From Hymenobacter sp. YC55 (lineage in GTDB: Bacteria; Bacteroidota; Bacteroidia; Cytophagales; Hymenobacteraceae), in contig NZ_JARNTX010000004.1 in the NCBI RefSeq assembly GCF_029433095.1, positions 310,001-374,000 on the forward strand: a DNA stretch of 64,000 nt. The letters run 5' to 3'. Below the pieces are notes generated by a model. It did not search any database. It was not told where the DNA came from and worked only from the letters and a program-made list of their open reading frames with translations. This document shows, in pieces, positions 34,864 through 43,343 of this stretch (positions within the stretch are counted from its first letter, which is position 1; each line of letters opens with the position of its first letter). Position numbers and translations under genes: made by a program.

Positions 34864-35223
34864 TCAGTAAAACGCATCCTCGAAGTGCTCTACCCGCAGG
34901 CCTTCAGCGGCGGGAGTAACAGCTAGAATGTCGAAGCGAATGTCGCCGAGCCAGTTTAGCTGTTCCTGTAAGTGTTCGGCCGCTAGTCGGAAGAGCTGTT
35001 TCTTCCGTTCCGTGACAAAGGTTTCGGGGTAGCCGAATTGGTTGGAGGAGCGCGCTTTCACTTCCACAAATATCAGTAGCTCCTCTCCGCGCCGTACCAC
35101 CAAGTCCACTTCGGCCCGACCATGCCGGTAGCTTCTGTGTAGGAGCTCGTATCCTTGGCTTACTAAAAAAGCTGCCGCGGCTTCCTCACCAGCCTGCCCC
35201 AATTGATGGGCTTTTGTGCTCAT
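34864..35223 (-). CDS. YraN/UPF0102 family nuclease-like protein
   Basis: This is a 119-residue protein beginning KAHQLGQAGEEAAAAFLVSQ and containing YRHGRAEVDLVVRRGEELLI followed by FVEVKARS. The E...D...EVK arrangement is the metal-binding core of the restriction-endonuclease-like fold. The family is widely conserved, probably processes DNA or RNA, and lacks a firm role. It converges with the YwqK-like gene and is divergent from lipB. Confidence 0.92.
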   Translation of the reverse strand: MSTKAHQLGQAGEEAAAAFLVSQGYELLHRSYRHGRAEVDLVVRRGEELLIFVEVKARSSNQFGYPETFVTERKKQLFRLAAEHLQEQLNWLGDIRFDILAVTPAAEGLRVEHFEDAFY

Positions 35224-35266
35224 GCAAAGACGAAGTTGTATGAAGAGAGGAAGTAAGTAGCACAGA

Positions 35267-35296
35267 TTGAGTTTGGCGCTTAATCTAGTAACTTTG
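35267..35296 (+). promoter_or_regulatory. Consensus promoter for lipB
   Basis: TTG at 35267-35269, exactly 19 nt, then TAACTTTG at 35289-35296. It implies a leader of about 120 nt before the ATG at 35422. Confidence 0.7.
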
Positions 35297-35338
35297 CGCC
35301 TTTTCCGCTCAGGCCGTGGAAACTAGATGGTGTTGATC

Positions 35339-35386
35339 CTGAGTTAAAAGCAATAAAGTTGCTTTCGACTGGCAACTTTCACTCAG
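35339..35386 (+). promoter_or_regulatory. Stacked hairpin in the lipB leader
   Basis: Outer arms CTGAGT (35339-35344) and ACTCAG (35381-35386) enclose inner arms AAAGTTGC (35355-35362) and GCAACTTT (35372-35379). An asymmetric bulge of 10 nt separates them on the left. It lies inside the predicted mRNA leader. No known riboswitch is recognised. Confidence 0.4.
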
Positions 35387-35421
35387 TTCCTGGTTTGACG
35401 GGTATACTTAGTTGCTTTGCC

Positions 35422-36234
35422 ATGCACACGTATAGTCATTGCGCGGAATCAGCGCCTGTTGCTGCCCCGGATGCTGCGTCCGTTGCTCTCCCTGGCCAAA
35501 ACCGGAAGATTAATGTAGAGCGGCTCGGCTTGGTGCCTTATGAGGCAGCATGGGCTTACCAAGAGCAACTGCTAGCTGATACGTTGGCATACAAAACCCG
35601 CAACCGGCAAGCTGCTGAGGCTGGTACGGCTCCTGCTGCTACTCCCAATTACTTGCTGTTGGTCGAGCACCCGCATGTTTATACACTAGGTAAAAGCGGA
35701 AAACCAGAGCACCTGTTGCTAACCGAAAGTGAGTTGGAAGCTCACGGTGCCACCTTCCACCGCATCAACCGTGGCGGCGACATCACCTACCACGGCCCCG
35801 GCCAGTTGGTCGGCTACCCCATCCTCGACCTCGACAACTTCTTCACTGATATTCACCGCTACCTGCGCCTGCTGGAAGAGGCTGTTATTCTAACCCTGGC
35901 TGAGTATGGTGTGCAAGCCGGCCGCATTGCTGGGCTTACTGGGGTCTGGATAGATTTCGAAGAAGGTGCGCCCAACCCGCGTAAAATTTGCGCATTAGGC
36001 GTGAAATGCAGCCGATGGGTGACCATGCACGGCTTCGCGCTCAACGTAAATACCGACCTTTCGTACTTCGGACACATTGTACCCTGTGGCATCTCCGACA
36101 AAGCGGTTACCTCACTTCAGTTGGAGCTAGGTCGGGCAGTGCCACTAGCTGAAGTGCAAAACCGTTTGCTACCTCATCTTGCGCGTCTGTTCGAGGCAGA
36201 ACTTACGGAGAAGCTTATGAATACTCTGCCTTAG
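35422..36234 (+). CDS. lipB: Lipoyl(octanoyl) transferase LipB
   Basis: This is a 270-residue enzyme that moves an octanoyl group from acyl carrier protein to lipoyl domains of dehydrogenase complexes. The LipB motifs are clear: LLLVEHPHVYTLGKSGKPEH, RINRGGDITYHGPGQLVGYP, GVWID, KICALGVKCSRWVTMHGFAL with the catalytic Lys, and PCGISDKAVTSL with the catalytic Cys. A non-conserved extension of about 35 residues precedes the core. The ATG at 35422 is chosen over a TTG at 35359. It is followed at about 50 bp by an unrelated small gene. Confidence 0.94.
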   Translation: MHTYSHCAESAPVAAPDAASVALPGQNRKINVERLGLVPYEAAWAYQEQLLADTLAYKTRNRQAAEAGTAPAATPNYLLLVEHPHVYTLGKSGKPEHLLLTESELEAHGATFHRINRGGDITYHGPGQLVGYPILDLDNFFTDIHRYLRLLEEAVILTLAEYGVQAGRIAGLTGVWIDFEEGAPNPRKICALGVKCSRWVTMHGFALNVNTDLSYFGHIVPCGISDKAVTSLQLELGRAVPLAEVQNRLLPHLARLFEAELTEKLMNTLP

Positions 36235-36281
36235 CTAAGCGGCATCCACCCAACGAAATTAAAAGCGGCATCTAGTACCCC

Positions 36282-36698
36282 ATGAAGGAACATATCAATT
36301 TTGAACCGGTAGCAGGCGTTTCGGTGGCGGTAGTACCCGATGAGGCGGCGGCTACCGAACAAGGCAAAGCAGGCTGGCAAGTCTACTTGCTAAACGAAAA
36401 CGCTTTTCCGATCCGCAACGTCATCGTCAATTCCAACGGCTACGGCTCCCGGCCCGATGGTGAAGCGGTTCGTACATCTACGCTGCGGCACGTCTTTGCT
36501 GAAGTAGAGCCGCATACCGCTGTGCCTATCGAGCCCATTGATCCAGATCTGTTTCACCTCAACAACCAATATTGGGTAAGCTATTACCGCGACACGCAGG
36601 TTTACGATAAGAAATTCATTTTCGTGCCCGACTCTATTGTTCCTGCTAACCTCACCACTATTCCCTTGCTCGGCCGAGAAGGCGTGTTGCACGGCTAG
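36282..36698 (+). CDS. Conserved hypothetical cytoplasmic protein
   Basis: This is a 138-residue protein with strand-rich segments (GWQVYLLNENAFPIRNVIVN, AVPIEPIDPDLFHLNNQYWV, VYDKKFIFVPDSI) and no signal peptide. The pattern fits a single beta-sandwich domain. I have seen similar proteins in Cytophagales annotated as hypothetical or mislabelled as a tRNA synthetase subunit; no synthetase motif is present. It lies between lipB and a WecA-like gene on the same strand with gaps of 47 and 67 bp, so it may be cotranscribed. Function unknown. Confidence 0.7.
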   Translation: MKEHINFEPVAGVSVAVVPDEAAATEQGKAGWQVYLLNENAFPIRNVIVNSNGYGSRPDGEAVRTSTLRHVFAEVEPHTAVPIEPIDPDLFHLNNQYWVSYYRDTQVYDKKFIFVPDSIVPANLTTIPLLGREGVLHG

Positions 36699-36765
36699 TA
36701 CCTGTTCGCAGTAGCTACTCCGTTTATCGGGCATAGCTGCTGTTTCTATCTTAAGTCGTTGCGTG

Positions 36766-37836
36766 ATGAATCCTCTCGGAATCCAGTTGAGTTTGTCGTT
36801 TTTATGGGCGTTTCTGGTGGCTCTTTTTGCCGTGCCGTCCATTATCTACATTGCCCACCTCAAAAACATGCTCGACACGCCCAACGTGCGCACCGTGCAT
36901 GAGTCGCTAACGCCTCGGCTTGGGGGCGTGGCCATTTTTGCGGGCTTTATGTCGGCACTCACCATTTTCGCTGACCTTGCGAATGGCATTCAACAGCTTC
37001 TGGCAGGCTGCATCGTGTTGTTCTTCGTAGGGTTAAAAGATGACCTGGTGACTATTTCCGTAATGAAAAAGTTTATCGGTCAACTGCTGGCTACTGGCAT
37101 TGTCATGATCATGGCCGATGTGCGCCTTACCAGTTTCCAAGGCATCTTAGGCGTGCACGAATTACCGATAGGCATCAGCTACGCATTCACTTTCGTCGTA
37201 ATTGTCGGCATCACCAACGCCATAAACCTAATTGACGGTCTCGACGGCTTAGCGGGCAGTATTGTAATCATTATTGTTAGCACATTCGGTTATTACTTCG
37301 TGCGCTACGGTGGACCTAGCTACAGCAATTATGTATTTGTGTCCGTGTGCCTGATGGGGGGAATTATCGGCTTTTTGCGCTATAACTTTCACCGAGCTAG
37401 CATTTTCATGGGCGACACTGGCTCACTGGTGTGCGGCTTTATTGTTTCGGTGCTTACCATTCAATTCGTTGAAATGGGCCTCAAGGTAGGGCAGCCCTTT
37501 GCTTCGTCAGCCCCCTCGGTAGCAGCTGGTATTTTGTTTGTTCCGCTATTCGATACATTGCGCGTATTCATCTTGCGCATGATGGAAGGACGTTCGCCTT
37601 TCTCCCCCGATAAGAACCACCTACACCATCGAATTTTAGCCATGGGCTTTCAGCAAATCGGTACTGTAACTGTGCTCGGCTTGCTCAATCTGTTGGTGAT
37701 TTTGTTTGTCATCAACTTCTCTTCTCTGGGCAACACCTGGATCATTGCCATACTGGTAGGATTTTCGTTGCTACTCAGTGTCTTTCTAGGTGTCTATCGC
37801 AGCCGCGCCGCCGAAAAGCAGCGAGTAGCATCCTAA
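36766..37836 (+). CDS. WecA/MraY-like undecaprenyl-phosphate sugar-1-phosphate transferase
   Basis: This 356-residue integral membrane protein has about 10-11 helices. Family motifs occur in order: DTPNVRTVHESLTPRLGGVA, GLKDDL, NAINLIDGLDGLAGS, FMGDTGSLVCGF and the cytosolic DKNHLHHRIL. The DGLDG and HxxHR-type motifs fit the WecA/TagO group, which loads HexNAc-1-phosphate onto undecaprenyl phosphate to start a surface polysaccharide. MraY is less likely. The ATG at 36766 is preferred to a GTG three bases upstream. Confidence 0.9.
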   Translation: MNPLGIQLSLSFLWAFLVALFAVPSIIYIAHLKNMLDTPNVRTVHESLTPRLGGVAIFAGFMSALTIFADLANGIQQLLAGCIVLFFVGLKDDLVTISVMKKFIGQLLATGIVMIMADVRLTSFQGILGVHELPIGISYAFTFVVIVGITNAINLIDGLDGLAGSIVIIIVSTFGYYFVRYGGPSYSNYVFVSVCLMGGIIGFLRYNFHRASIFMGDTGSLVCGFIVSVLTIQFVEMGLKVGQPFASSAPSVAAGILFVPLFDTLRVFILRMMEGRSPFSPDKNHLHHRILAMGFQQIGTVTVLGLLNLLVILFVINFSSLGNTWIIAILVGFSLLLSVFLGVYRSRAAEKQRVAS

Positions 37837-37861
37837 GTTTGGTTGAGAAGCTAAACTGTAT

Positions 37862-39070
37862 ATGTGCCAGAAACACGAAAAAGGCGAAAGTTGCGCAGCT
37901 ATTCGGCAGTTCTTGCTCGTGCTGTTTGTAAGCTTGTGGCCGTTGGTTTCTGTATGGGCAGCTGAGTATCGACCTCTACCACCCGCGCAACGCAGCGGCC
38001 TTTCCTCTGACTGGCTTATTCACGATGCTGACCGGAACCGCTTGGTTCTCTACCTGCCCGATTATCATACTCCGGCGCATGCGTATTATCAGTGGGTTGC
38101 ACTACAGCCGATGCATCCACTCCTTATCAGCTTCACAGCTCGGGAAGGCCAGAGCTTGTTTCTAGATAACCGGCTTGTGTTCACGGCGGCTTCCACCGCT
38201 CCCTATACTCTAGACCTTAGCAAACTGCTGCCTGCAGGAAGTGTAGCAGGACCCCATTTGCTGTGTGTATGGCATCCGGAGGTAGCACCTAATCTGAGTT
38301 CATTCACGAACACGCAACCTACAGTTACGCTCGCAGCAAGTCCAAGCAAGACGACGTCCAATCAAGGATTGGCACAGCCAGTAGCCCGTAGTCATCCTGG
38401 CGAAAATGTATTCTTATGTTTCCTGCTACTGATTGGTTTGTTGTACGGTGGAATTCGAGCTACCTACCAACCAGGATTTGCCCGCATCTATCAAATCGAG
38501 GGATTATGGAGCCGATCAACAGCTCAACAGGAATTCCTGATTAAGCCCACGGTGACATGGCTGAATATTATGCTAGTCCTCGTTTTTTCTTTGTCATTTG
38601 CTTTATTATTGGTCGCTATTCATACCAACGTTCAAAACATCGTTATCCTACGGCGTCTATTCGATGTGCCAGAATCTGCACTTGTTGTGCGGGTATTGCT
38701 TTACACCGTACTCATAGCAGGCTTCGTGCTTGGCAAATATCTGTTCCTAGAATTGTTGAGCTACATATTTGATGTGAGTGAACTAGTGCTAGTACAGTAC
38801 CGAGAATTTATCCGCACCATTCTATTCCTAGGCTTGTTTCTGCCATTAGTCATGTTACTGTATTTAGGGCTTAACCAAACTATTCCCAAGACGGTACTAT
38901 GGGTTTCTAATGGTGTGGTTTCCTTATTGTTGGTCGGTACAGTTATCCGAGTGGCTCGAACGCTGCACCGCAAGAGTTCACTCTTTAATCTTCATTTGTT
39001 TTCTTACCTTTGCACCACTGAAGTAATTCCTTTGGTGATCTTGCTTAAATTAATCGTTTTCACATACTAA
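37862..39070 (+). CDS. DUF4271 family membrane protein
   Basis: This is a 402-residue protein with a signal-like N-terminus, an exported domain (residues about 35-170) and then a helix-rich membrane part (ENVFLCFLLLIGLLYGGIRA, FVLGKYLFLELLSYIFDVSE). The latter matches DUF4271, found only in Bacteroidota directly before hemD. It starts 25 bp after the glycosyltransferase gene and precedes hemD by about 80 bp. The steady pairing with hemD suggests a shared transcript rather than a known shared function. Confidence 0.85.
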   Translation: MCQKHEKGESCAAIRQFLLVLFVSLWPLVSVWAAEYRPLPPAQRSGLSSDWLIHDADRNRLVLYLPDYHTPAHAYYQWVALQPMHPLLISFTAREGQSLFLDNRLVFTAASTAPYTLDLSKLLPAGSVAGPHLLCVWHPEVAPNLSSFTNTQPTVTLAASPSKTTSNQGLAQPVARSHPGENVFLCFLLLIGLLYGGIRATYQPGFARIYQIEGLWSRSTAQQEFLIKPTVTWLNIMLVLVFSLSFALLLVAIHTNVQNIVILRRLFDVPESALVVRVLLYTVLIAGFVLGKYLFLELLSYIFDVSELVLVQYREFIRTILFLGLFLPLVMLLYLGLNQTIPKTVLWVSNGVVSLLLVGTVIRVARTLHRKSSLFNLHLFSYLCTTEVIPLVILLKLIVFTY

Positions 39071-39148
39071 GCCTCTCCTTTCCACTGTTGAGGCAGGCCG
39101 CCGCCACCATTCTCCTATTGCGTTAGACTTACCCCTTTCCTTTACCCT

Positions 39149-39979
39149 ATGGCCGAGAGCACAGACAAACCGGGGACGGGCCGTCATGCCAAGCGAATCT
39201 CCAGCATCCTTGTCACCCAGCCTAAGCCGACCAATGATGTTTCCCCCTATTTTGCTATTGCCGAAAAGTATGGCATCAAAGTAGATTTTCGGGAGTTTAT
39301 TGAGGTACAGCCGGTTTCCTACAAGGACTTCCGGAAAGAGAAGGTCAATATATCCGAGCATACGGCCGTTATTTTCACTAGCCGGAATGCAGTGGATCAC
39401 TTCTTTCGTATCTGTCAAGAGGCAAAGCTGGAAATGCCTGCCGAAATGAAGTATTTCTGCATTTCCGAGCAGACCGCTAACTATTTGCAGAAGTACATAG
39501 TATTGCGCAAACGCAAGCTATTTGTAGGGCAGCGCACTGCCGCTGATCTTTTTGATGTTATCAAAAAGCACAAGAGCGAGAAGTTTTTGTACCCGTGCTC
39601 TGATATCCGCAAGGATGATATACCGGAATTTATGCGGGCAAACAATTTTAGGTTTACTGAGGCCGTTATCTACCGCACAGTGGCCAGCGACCTGTCTGAT
39701 CTATCAGATGTGAAGTACGATTGTATCGCCTTCTTCAGTCCTTCAGGTATCAGTTCACTGTTCGTCAACTTCCCTGATTTTCAGCAAAACGGCACAAGAA
39801 TTGCTGCTTTTGGACCAACTACGGCCAAAGCAGTAACTGATGCTGGGCTGGAATTGGATATAGAAGCACCTCAACCTAACGCACCATCAATGACTGGTGC
39901 TATTGAAGCCTATATTCGGAACCATCACGGCCCTGATATAGGCAAGGAAAAGAACAAGAATGGAAAACAAAACGTATAA
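39149..39979 (+). CDS. hemD: Uroporphyrinogen-III synthase
   Basis: This 276-residue protein closes hydroxymethylbilane into uroporphyrinogen III in tetrapyrrole synthesis. The two-lobed HemD fold is visible from ISSILVTQPKPTNDVSPYFA, VIFTSRNAVDHFFRIC, KYFCISEQTANYLQKYI, FLYPCSDIRKDDIPEFM, YDCIAFFSPSGISSLFVNFP and IAAFGPTTAKAVTDAGLEL. Catalytic residues are poorly conserved in this family, so the call rests on the pattern. The C-terminus is Lys/Asn-rich. A strong terminator follows directly. Confidence 0.88.
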   Translation: MAESTDKPGTGRHAKRISSILVTQPKPTNDVSPYFAIAEKYGIKVDFREFIEVQPVSYKDFRKEKVNISEHTAVIFTSRNAVDHFFRICQEAKLEMPAEMKYFCISEQTANYLQKYIVLRKRKLFVGQRTAADLFDVIKKHKSEKFLYPCSDIRKDDIPEFMRANNFRFTEAVIYRTVASDLSDLSDVKYDCIAFFSPSGISSLFVNFPDFQQNGTRIAAFGPTTAKAVTDAGLELDIEAPQPNAPSMTGAIEAYIRNHHGPDIGKEKNKNGKQNV

Positions 39980-39980
39980 A

Positions 39981-40021
39981 AAACAAACGGGGGAGCAGAC
40001 GATCTGCTCCCCCGTTTGTTT
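39981..40021 (+). terminator. Strong intrinsic terminator after hemD
   Basis: Perfect 19-bp arms (39981-39999, 40003-40021) with a 3-nt loop and a T-run. It begins two bases past the hemD stop and separates hemD from porP. Confidence 0.93.
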
Positions 40022-40032
40022 TTTACTTAGGG

Positions 40033-40064
40033 TTTGTTGCACAGGGTTTTTTAGAATACATTTG
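40033..40064 (+). promoter_or_regulatory. Promoter of porP/sprF
   Basis: TACATTTG at 40057-40064 matches the -7 box. TTTG at 40033-40036 is 20 nt upstream, and a TTG at 40037-40039 is 17 nt upstream. The predicted leader is about 50 nt to the ATG at 40121. Confidence 0.65.
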
Positions 40065-40120
40065 AAGACGTCTCTCAGCTTGCTGCCTTGGTCGTAAAAC
40101 GCCATAAATCAGATATTTAT

Positions 40121-41137
40121 ATGAAAGTAACTGTACTTTTTGCCTGCCTCTTTACAACCTTTGCAGGCACTGCGTTGGCGCAGCAACAACCGCAGTTTAC
40201 TCACTATGGCTTCAATGGCATGTACCTTAACCCAGCGTATGCTGGTATCAAAGGCCAAGGCGAAATAACTGCAATCGGGCGTTATCAATATTTTAACTAC
40301 AGCGCTTCGTTCGACGAGGGGGGAGAGCCTAAAACATATATGCTAACAGGATCATTTCCTGTGCAGGTTCTAGGCGGCGGCATTGGGTTCCATGTATACA
40401 GAGATGAGATTGCGCAGTTTAAAATGACCAATGCGCAGTTGTCATACTCAAAGCATATTCAGTTAGGAGAGGGCAAATTAGGTATTGGTATACAAGGTGT
40501 ATACAATTACCTGGCGAAGGGGGTGTACCGGTATATCGATGCAAATGATCCTAGCGTACCTCTCGACGGATCCGATAATAAATTTGATTTAGGAGCAGGT
40601 GTGTGGTACGAGTCGCCAACCCTGTATGCTGGTCTGAGCGTGAATAACTTGCTGCGTTCGGAGTATAAATTCCAAAGTGCTGTTACAGACGAACAGGGAA
40701 ATATTATCAGCTATCAGAATACAGCAAGATATATCGGTGAGAATCATTCTTATCTCACCGCCGGATACAATATTGAAGCGTCTCCATCCGTTGTCGTAAC
40801 TCCTTCGGTGCTGATGAAGATGGTACTACCAGGAAAGTTTGGTGATGATGGAAAGTTCACGTTCAAAAATAACTCCTACGAAGCGAACGTTCGTGCCACT
40901 TTCAATGATAAGTTCTGGGGTGGTGTAGGCTACCGCTATGATGAGTCGTTCACGGGTATGGCTGGGTTGGCATTGGCAAAAGACAATGCGCTGAGGATAG
41001 GGTACGCTTTTGATTTTATTGCATTTAACCAGGACGCTCGAGCTCTTAGCTCACATGAGATTATGCTCTCTTACCGACTGCCTAAGCCTGGTCCGGCTAC
41101 ACGCCCAGCGATTCGTACACCTCGTTATAGCTTCTAA
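40121..41137 (+). CDS. PorP/SprF family type IX secretion outer-membrane protein
   Basis: This 338-residue protein has a signal peptide ending GTALAQ and the PorP/SprF start PQFTHYGFNGMYLNPAYAG. A predicted 14-stranded FadL-like barrel follows, with glycine and aromatic repeats (SYSKHIQLGEGKLGIGIQG, YAGLSVNNLL, EANVRATFNDKFWGGVGYRY). PorP/SprF proteins attach T9SS cargo or adhesins such as SprB to the outer membrane or motor. The start at 40121 fits the signal peptide and promoter. It stands directly upstream of gldKLMN, as in many gliding Bacteroidota. Confidence 0.92.
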   Translation: MKVTVLFACLFTTFAGTALAQQQPQFTHYGFNGMYLNPAYAGIKGQGEITAIGRYQYFNYSASFDEGGEPKTYMLTGSFPVQVLGGGIGFHVYRDEIAQFKMTNAQLSYSKHIQLGEGKLGIGIQGVYNYLAKGVYRYIDANDPSVPLDGSDNKFDLGAGVWYESPTLYAGLSVNNLLRSEYKFQSAVTDEQGNIISYQNTARYIGENHSYLTAGYNIEASPSVVVTPSVLMKMVLPGKFGDDGKFTFKNNSYEANVRATFNDKFWGGVGYRYDESFTGMAGLALAKDNALRIGYAFDFIAFNQDARALSSHEIMLSYRLPKPGPATRPAIRTPRYSF

Positions 41138-41150
41138 GCTTGCTCAATTA

Positions 41151-41173
41151 CAAGGCATCACCCCGATGCCTTG
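41151..41173 (+). terminator. Weak hairpin after porP
   Basis: 9-bp perfect arms (41151-41159, 41165-41173) around a 5-nt loop, without a T-run. It may partly terminate or stabilise the porP mRNA. Confidence 0.45.
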
Positions 41174-41282
41174 ATTACGTGGACGAAGGATTTCTAGGAA
41201 CTAGGCACTAATTCTTTGCGTTTCGTCGTTTAGCTGGCAGTTTTGTTAGTTCGCAGACAAATGCAAGGCATTGGGCGTTTGG

Positions 41283-41314
41283 TTTGCGCACGAACGTAAG
41301 TTTCGTTAGATTTG
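41283..41314 (+). promoter_or_regulatory. Promoter of the gldKLMN operon
   Basis: TAGATTTG at 41307-41314 is an exact -7 box with TTTG at 41283-41286, 20 nt upstream. Transcription would start near 41320, leaving a leader of about 55 nt. Confidence 0.65.
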
Positions 41315-41375
41315 CCAACTCGAAAAATTGTAATCTTCTGGTATCGCCGCCTCAACAGTCATTTTACTTCCTCAC

Positions 41376-42395
41376 ATGAATAAGTTTTTCGGATTGCCTC
41401 TCTTTGCCATATCGGCATTAATTCTGGGGGGCTGTGGTTTTGGTAAAGGGCCACAAGGCGACCTAGTTGGGGCAGAGGACCGGCCCGAGTTTAACCCGCA
41501 AGAGGTGCCTTTCGGGATGGTACCCTGCCCAGGTGGTACGTTCCATATGGGCCAAACAGACCAAGACATTTCGGCTTCTATGGTCAACATGAACAAGCAA
41601 GTGACTATCGCTGGCTTCTACATGGATGAAACCGAAATCACCAATAACGAATACCGTCAATTTATGAACGCCATCCGGCAGGATTCGATTGACGTGCTAG
41701 GAGAAGAGTACGTAATGACGGAGCTCTATCCAGATACAACAGTATGGGTGCGCGACTTCACCTACCATATGGGTGACCCGCTGATGGAGTACTACTACAC
41801 TCACCCTGCTTTTGATGATTATCCAGTGGTAGGGGTAGACTGGTTTGCGGCTAAGTATTTCTGCAACTGGCGCACCAAGCATAAAAACGTAGCCAACGAA
41901 GAAGTTGGCCTCGCAGCAACTCCTAATTTCCGTCTTCCTTCAGAAGCCGAATGGGAGTATGCAGCACGCGGCGGTCGGGATTTGGCAACCTATCCTTGGG
42001 GTGGTCCTTACTTGCGCAATTCAAAAGGCTGTATGCTAGCCAACTTCAAGCCTGGTCGCGGCGACTATGCTTCTGATGGTTATGCCTACACTTCGCCAGT
42101 TGGTGCCTTCTTCCCGAACGACTTCGGTTTGTACGACATGTCGGGTAACGTAGCCGAGTGGTGCGATGATGCTTACATGGAAGCTTCTGTGCCTGTAGTT
42201 TGGGACATGAACCCTACCAACCCAGATGACAATGAGCCTCGCAAAGTAGTACGTGGCGGCTCTTGGAAGGACATTGCTTACTTCCTGGAAACAGGCACTC
42301 GCAATTTCGAATACCAAGATTCTTCTCGTTCGTTCATTGGCTTCCGTACGGCCATGATCCAAATCGGAATGGGTACTAACGGCCGCTTGAATTAA
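41376..42395 (+). CDS. gldK: GldK, T9SS/gliding ring lipoprotein
   Basis: This is a 339-residue lipoprotein (lipobox LGGC, Cys20) with a formylglycine-generating-enzyme-like domain: PCPGGTFHMGQTDQD, FYMDETEITNNEYRQF, RLPSEAEWEYAARGG, SGNVAEWCDD, KVVRGGSWKD and SRSFIGFRTA. GldK (PorK) forms the periplasmic ring with GldN beneath the outer membrane and is required for type IX secretion. The domain is used as a structural fold here, not as an enzyme. It opens the gldKLMN operon behind its own promoter. Confidence 0.95.
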   Translation: MNKFFGLPLFAISALILGGCGFGKGPQGDLVGAEDRPEFNPQEVPFGMVPCPGGTFHMGQTDQDISASMVNMNKQVTIAGFYMDETEITNNEYRQFMNAIRQDSIDVLGEEYVMTELYPDTTVWVRDFTYHMGDPLMEYYYTHPAFDDYPVVGVDWFAAKYFCNWRTKHKNVANEEVGLAATPNFRLPSEAEWEYAARGGRDLATYPWGGPYLRNSKGCMLANFKPGRGDYASDGYAYTSPVGAFFPNDFGLYDMSGNVAEWCDDAYMEASVPVVWDMNPTNPDDNEPRKVVRGGSWKDIAYFLETGTRNFEYQDSSRSFIGFRTAMIQIGMGTNGRLN

Positions 42396-42479
42396 TTACG
42401 GCTTTCACTCGTTTCGGTCTTCATTTGCTTTTCCGTTTCAATTCAATCACCAACCTCTTCTTTCCAACAATCAAATCAC

Positions 42480-43286
42480 ATGGCAGCTAAAGGCGGTAGT
42501 TTTCTCTATGATGTGCTGATGCCCAAAGTCTATGGCATCGGGGCCGCAGTCGTAATCATTGGAGCTTTGTTTAAAATTCAGCACTGGAAAGGTGCTGACG
42601 TTATGCTAATCGTTGGTCTAGGTACTGAGGCCGTTATCTTCTTCTTAAGTGCTTTCCAGCCCGCAGCTAAAGAACACGACTGGTCACTGGTTTATCCAGA
42701 GCTTTCCGAAGGGTATGATCCTTCGACCAACAGCAACAAGTTCGTAGAAGACAGCAACAGCAAAGGCTTAACCCGTAAGCTGGATGATATGCTGAAGGAT
42801 GCCAATGTAACACCCGAAGCTATTTCTTCTTTAGGTCAGGGTCTAAACCGCTTAAGCACTACCACGCAGCAACTCTCTACTCTCGGTGAAGCTACCAACG
42901 CTACCGACGAGTATACCGCCAAAGTACGTTCAGCTGCTACTTCGCTCGAGCGCATCAACGAAGCATATGCTAACACCGCTCAGGCAATGAGCGCTATGTC
43001 GGATGCTACCAAAGATGCTAAAGAGTATCATGTACAGGTTCAGACGGTAACCAAGAATCTCGGTGCCTTGAACGCAGTATACGAAATGGAGCTGCAGGAT
43101 GCCAACACGCACCTCAAATCCATGAACCAGTTCTACGGTACGCTGAGCCAGGCTATGCAAAACATGACTGAGGCCGGCAAAGACACCGAGAAGTTCAAAG
43201 ATGAAGTAGCCGCCTTAACTGGCAACCTCAACTCGTTGAACCGTGTGTACGGCAACATGCTAAATGCTATGCGGGCTACTAGCTAA
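42480..43286 (+). CDS. gldL: GldL, T9SS motor stator protein
   Basis: This is a 268-residue protein with two N-terminal membrane helices (LMPKVYGIGAAVVIIGALFK and ADVMLIVGLGTEAVIFFLSA) and a long cytoplasmic helical tail. Glu50 in the second helix and Lys32/His35 in the turn match residues known to matter for proton flow in the GldL5-GldM2 motor. GldLM converts proton motive force to rotation that drives secretion and gliding. Spacing to gldK is 84 bp and to gldM 57 bp. Confidence 0.95.
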   Translation: MAAKGGSFLYDVLMPKVYGIGAAVVIIGALFKIQHWKGADVMLIVGLGTEAVIFFLSAFQPAAKEHDWSLVYPELSEGYDPSTNSNKFVEDSNSKGLTRKLDDMLKDANVTPEAISSLGQGLNRLSTTTQQLSTLGEATNATDEYTAKVRSAATSLERINEAYANTAQAMSAMSDATKDAKEYHVQVQTVTKNLGALNAVYEMELQDANTHLKSMNQFYGTLSQAMQNMTEAGKDTEKFKDEVAALTGNLNSLNRVYGNMLNAMRATS

Positions 43287-43343
43287 TAGCTAGACTAGCA
43301 GCAACCTTAATTTTCGAGCCCACTATATAATTAGGTAGACGAG

